6,482 nucleotides of DNA, taken from Actinomycetota bacterium. GTDB taxonomy: Bacteria; Actinomycetota; Acidimicrobiia; Acidimicrobiales; JAHWLA01. Below the pieces are notes generated by a model that did not search any database, was not told where the DNA came from, and saw nothing but the letters and a program-made list of their open reading frames with translations. Both the position numbers and the translations under genes were made by a program. Positions 4,810-6,482 of the stretch are shown piece after piece. The stretch's first letter is position 1, and every line of letters begins with the position of its first letter. The stretch spans positions 1-6,482 of the forward strand of contig JAHWLA010000164.1 of NCBI GenBank assembly GCA_019347595.1, written 5' to 3'.

Positions 4810-5915
4810 CCGCGGCGGGGGGACTGGCTGCGTTGGCGGGCTCGCACGGCGTGGTCGTGTGCTGCGGGTCGGGCGGCGTGGGCAAGACCACGACGGCTGC
4901 GGCCATCGCCGTGGAGGGGGCGCGGCGCGGGCGGCGGGCGTGTGTCGTGACCATCGACCCGGCCAAGCGCCTGGCCGATGCCCTCGGTCTGGCCGAGCTC
5001 ACCAACGAGCCCAGCCGGGTGGAGGGCGACTGGCCCGAGCCGGGCGAGCTGTGGGCGCTGATGCTCGACACCAAGTCCACGTTCGACGGGTTGGTCACGC
5101 GGTACGCGGGCTCGCCCGAGCAGGCGCGGGCCATTCTGGAGAACCGGCTCTACCGCAACATCGCCGGGGCGCTGTCGGGGACGCAGGAGTACATGGCGAT
5201 GGAGAAGCTCTACGAGCTGCACGCCGACGGGCGCTTCGACCTGGTGGTGGTGGACACGCCGCCGACCAGGAACGCTTTGGACTTTTTGGACGCGCCCCGG
5301 CGGCTGACCCGATTTCTCGACAACCGGGTGTTCCGCCTGCTGATGATGCCGACGCGGGCGTACATGCGGGCGGTGAGCGTGGCCACGCAGGCGTTTCTGC
5401 GGACGATCTCGCGGGTGGTGGGCGGCGAGGTGGTGGCCGACGCCGTGGCGTTCTTCCAGGCCTTCGAGGGGATGGAGGAGGGGTTCCGGGTGCGGGCCCG
5501 GCGCATGGAGGAGCTGCTGGCCGATCCCGATACGGCGTTCGTGCTGGTGGCATCGCCGCGACGGGACGCGGTGGGCGAGGCGCTGTTCTTCGCCGACAAG
5601 CTGCGGGAGTCGTCGATCAACGTGGATGCCCTGGTGGTCAACCGGCTGCACCCGCGGTTCGGCGGCGAGGGCGGGCAGTTGCGCGAGGGCGCCGAGGCGG
5701 TGCGGGCGCGGGCGGAGTCGCTGGCGGGCACGCCGCTGGCGCCGTTCTACGCCAACCTGGCCGACTTCCGGCAGGTGGCCGAGCGGGAGGAGACCCACTT
5801 CGCCGAGCTGGCCGCCCGGGTGGCGCCTGCACCGGTGGCGAGGGTGCCGTTCCTGGCGGGCGACGTGCACGACCTCGACGGGCTGACGGCGGTCGGGCGA
5901 TGGTTGTTCGCATGA
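4806..5915 (+). CDS. ArsA/Get3-family ATPase, second subunit (signature lysine replaced by serine)
   Basis: 369 residues from the GTG at 4806, which overlaps the previous stop (GTGA) and has GAGG at 4798-4801 four bases upstream. The frame is open further back, but only as a shadow of the first ATPase. Motifs: P-loop GSGGVGKTT at 21-29, so Ser22 stands where the signature lysine belongs while Lys27 of the P-loop is kept; switch I DPAKRLADAL at 51-60 with the catalytic Asp51; switch II DTPPTRNALDFL at 150-161, with Arg-Asn in place of the usual Gly-His; VVNR at 277-280. Between switch II and the next core strand (AFVLVAS, 244-250) lies a long, mostly helical stretch at ~165-240 rich in Met, Leu, Phe and Arg (for example FRLLMMPTRAYMRAV). 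This is the region where Get3 forms its client groove, and it is much shorter in the first subunit. No CxxC is present; cysteines occur only at 19, 20 and 46. It ends with VPFLAGDVHDLDGL, the usual ArsA-like C-terminal strand and helix. It is coupled by ATGA to the VOC gene. Likely the partner of the first subunit. Confidence 0.93.
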   Translation: MTAAGGLAALAGSHGVVVCCGSGGVGKTTTAAAIAVEGARRGRRACVVTIDPAKRLADALGLAELTNEPSRVEGDWPEPGELWALMLDTKSTFDGLVTRYAGSPEQARAILENRLYRNIAGALSGTQEYMAMEKLYELHADGRFDLVVVDTPPTRNALDFLDAPRRLTRFLDNRVFRLLMMPTRAYMRAVSVATQAFLRTISRVVGGEVVADAVAFFQAFEGMEEGFRVRARRMEELLADPDTAFVLVASPRRDAVGEALFFADKLRESSINVDALVVNRLHPRFGGEGGQLREGAEAVRARAESLAGTPLAPFYANLADFRQVAEREETHFAELAARVAPAPVARVPFLAGDVHDLDGLTAVGRWLFA

Positions 5916-6283
5916 CGGGATTCCGCATCGGCAACATCACCATCGATTGCAACGACCTGGAGGGCATGACCGCCTTCTGGGGCGGCGTCGCCGGGTTCTC
6001 GCGCATCGCGGGCGACGAGACGTTCGCCCTGCTGGCCGACGACGAGCACCCGGGCCGGCTCAAGCTGTTCATGCAGAAGGTGCCCGAGCCGCGGGTCGGC
6101 AAGAACCGGCTACACCTCGACCTGTACGTGGAGGACAGCGAGGCCGCCATGGTCGAGGTGGAGCGCCTGGGCGGGCAGCGCGTCGGCGAGCACGCCCGGG
6201 GGGAGATCACGTGGGTGGTCGCCAACGACCCCGAGGGCAACGAGTTCTGCCTGGTGGAGGTCCTCCCCCGCCGCGACGCCTGA
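5912..6283 (+). CDS. VOC-superfamily (glyoxalase-like) protein
   Basis: A 123-residue small protein of the vicinal-oxygen-chelate fold, with two beta-alpha-beta-beta-beta modules. The first begins NITIDCNDLEGMTAFWGGVAGF (8-29) and the second NRLHLDLYVEDSEAAMVEVERLGGQRV (65-91). The close WVVANDPEGNEFCLVEV (101-117) and the preceding MQKVPEPRVGKNRLHLDL match the 'Glyoxalase_6' subgroup well. The first metal-ligand position, usually His in metal-dependent members, is Asn8. His68 and Glu116 are available, so metal binding and true glyoxalase activity are uncertain; a binding or resistance role is also possible. ATG 5912 overlaps the ATPase stop (ATGA); an in-frame ATG at 5900 would add four residues. 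As last gene of the coupled operon it is presumably made together with the two ATPases, but no biochemical link is known to me. Confidence 0.88.
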   Translation: MTGFRIGNITIDCNDLEGMTAFWGGVAGFSRIAGDETFALLADDEHPGRLKLFMQKVPEPRVGKNRLHLDLYVEDSEAAMVEVERLGGQRVGEHARGEITWVVANDPEGNEFCLVEVLPRRDA

Positions 6284-6292
6284 CTCGTTCTC

Positions 6293-6330
6293 GTACGCGA
6301 AACCCGGGCCTCTGCCGCCGTTTCGCGTAC
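6293..6330. terminator. Perfect 11-bp inverted repeat between convergent genes, likely bidirectional terminator
   Basis: GTACGCGAAAC (6293-6303) and GTTTCGCGTAC (6320-6330) are perfect reverse complements around a 16-base loop, which holds a small GGC/GCC inner stem. It begins 9 bases after the VOC stop, and its right arm ends on the last base of the STAS stop codon. No T tract lies on either side. Position between convergent 3' ends suggests termination; a protein-binding palindrome is the alternative. Confidence 0.6.
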
Positions 6331-6482
6331 TAGGTCGGCCTGGCCTCGCTCTGGAGGGCGGCTGCCGCTTCCTCCACGGTCTCGGCCACGGTGACGATGC
6401 GGTCGAAGCCGGTGGTGCGCAGGAGGCGGGTGAGCGTCGGGCGGTTGCAGGCGACGGCGACGTCGCCGCCGAGCTCGCGAGC
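6330..6482 (-). CDS. STAS-domain protein, anti-sigma-factor antagonist type (C-terminal part)
   Basis: The last 50 codons of a minus-strand gene whose start lies beyond the right edge; the TAG stop is at 6330-6332. The reading is VAVACNRPTLTRLLRTTGF (residues 8-26 of the fragment), then DRIVTVAETVEEAAAALQ. This is the final strand and helix pattern of SpoIIAA-like STAS domains ('v.....v.rlL..tGld..f.v..sleeAl..l'). In that family the protein binds an anti-sigma kinase and releases a sigma factor when dephosphorylated. The phosphorylated serine would lie upstream of this fragment, so regulation by phosphorylation cannot be judged. It is convergent with the VOC gene and shares the inverted repeat with it. 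A standalone STAS or the end of a larger multidomain protein are both possible. Confidence 0.72.
   Translation of the reverse strand, partial: ARELGGDVAVACNRPTLTRLLRTTGFDRIVTVAETVEEAAAALQSEARPT

Noticed and set aside
4059..5870. 603-residue minus-strand ORF across both ATPases
   Set aside because: Low-complexity His/Arg/Gln then Ser/Ala/Arg sequence complementary to well-conserved P-loop ATPase genes; a shadow of high-GC codons.
4859..5911. Upstream extension of the VOC reading frame (474-residue ORF)
   Set aside because: Gly/Arg/Ala-rich shadow of the second ATPase; the VOC fold begins directly after ATG 5912.
3871..5915. Arsenite efflux (arsA-type) operon
   Set aside because: No arsB, arsR, arsC or arsD in the window, no arsenite-type cysteine set in either ATPase, and sequence features closer to Get3-like actinobacterial pairs.

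Overview
The window is high-GC DNA from an actinomycete-type bacterium. A WhiB-like iron-sulfur regulator, a family essentially confined to Actinomycetota, is the strongest taxonomic marker. GTG starts, TANNNT -10 boxes sitting almost on start codons, and G/C-heavy third codon positions agree with it. The style of the proteins (paired ArsA/Get3-like ATPases, NfeD, VOC, STAS) would fit Acidimicrobiia or a relative, but that finer placement is inference. No rRNA, tRNA, CRISPR array, transposase or phage gene was seen.

Layout, left to right. (1) 2-1240 (+): a type 1 periplasmic-binding-protein domain (LivK-like), probably cut by the left edge. (2) 1264-2214 (-): an alpha/beta hydrolase with a full catalytic triad, convergent with (1) and separated from it by a strong hairpin. 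(3) 2289-2555 (-): a WhiB-like regulator with its own sigma70-type promoter and Shine-Dalgarno sequence. (4) 2677-3867 (-): an NfeD-family membrane protein whose ClpP-like protease half looks catalytically dead. (5) 3871-6283 (+): a tightly coupled operon of two different ArsA/Get3-family ATPases (GTGA overlap) followed by a small VOC/glyoxalase-like protein (ATGA overlap). (6) 6330-6482 (-): the C-terminal end of a STAS-domain anti-sigma-factor antagonist, cut by the right edge. A perfect 11-bp inverted repeat lies between (5) and (6).

The centre of interest is (4)+(5). The two ATPases are not interchangeable copies. The first keeps the signature lysine of the deviant Walker A motif but has lost the usual switch I DP pair. 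The second keeps DP but has serine in place of the signature lysine. If they pair as Get3 and ArsA halves do, the complex should have one complete and one crippled ATP site. This resembles the mycobacterial pair Rv3679-Rv3680, which also lies beside a whiB gene (whiB4). Here, however, the pair is divergent from NfeD, with only 3 bp between start codons. A role in membrane-protein handling or envelope homeostasis is plausible but inferred. Nothing supports arsenic transport: there is no arsB, arsR or arsC and no obvious metal-binding cysteine set.

No gene-free stretch exceeds about 120 bases; the intergenic gaps are filled by hairpins and promoters described below.
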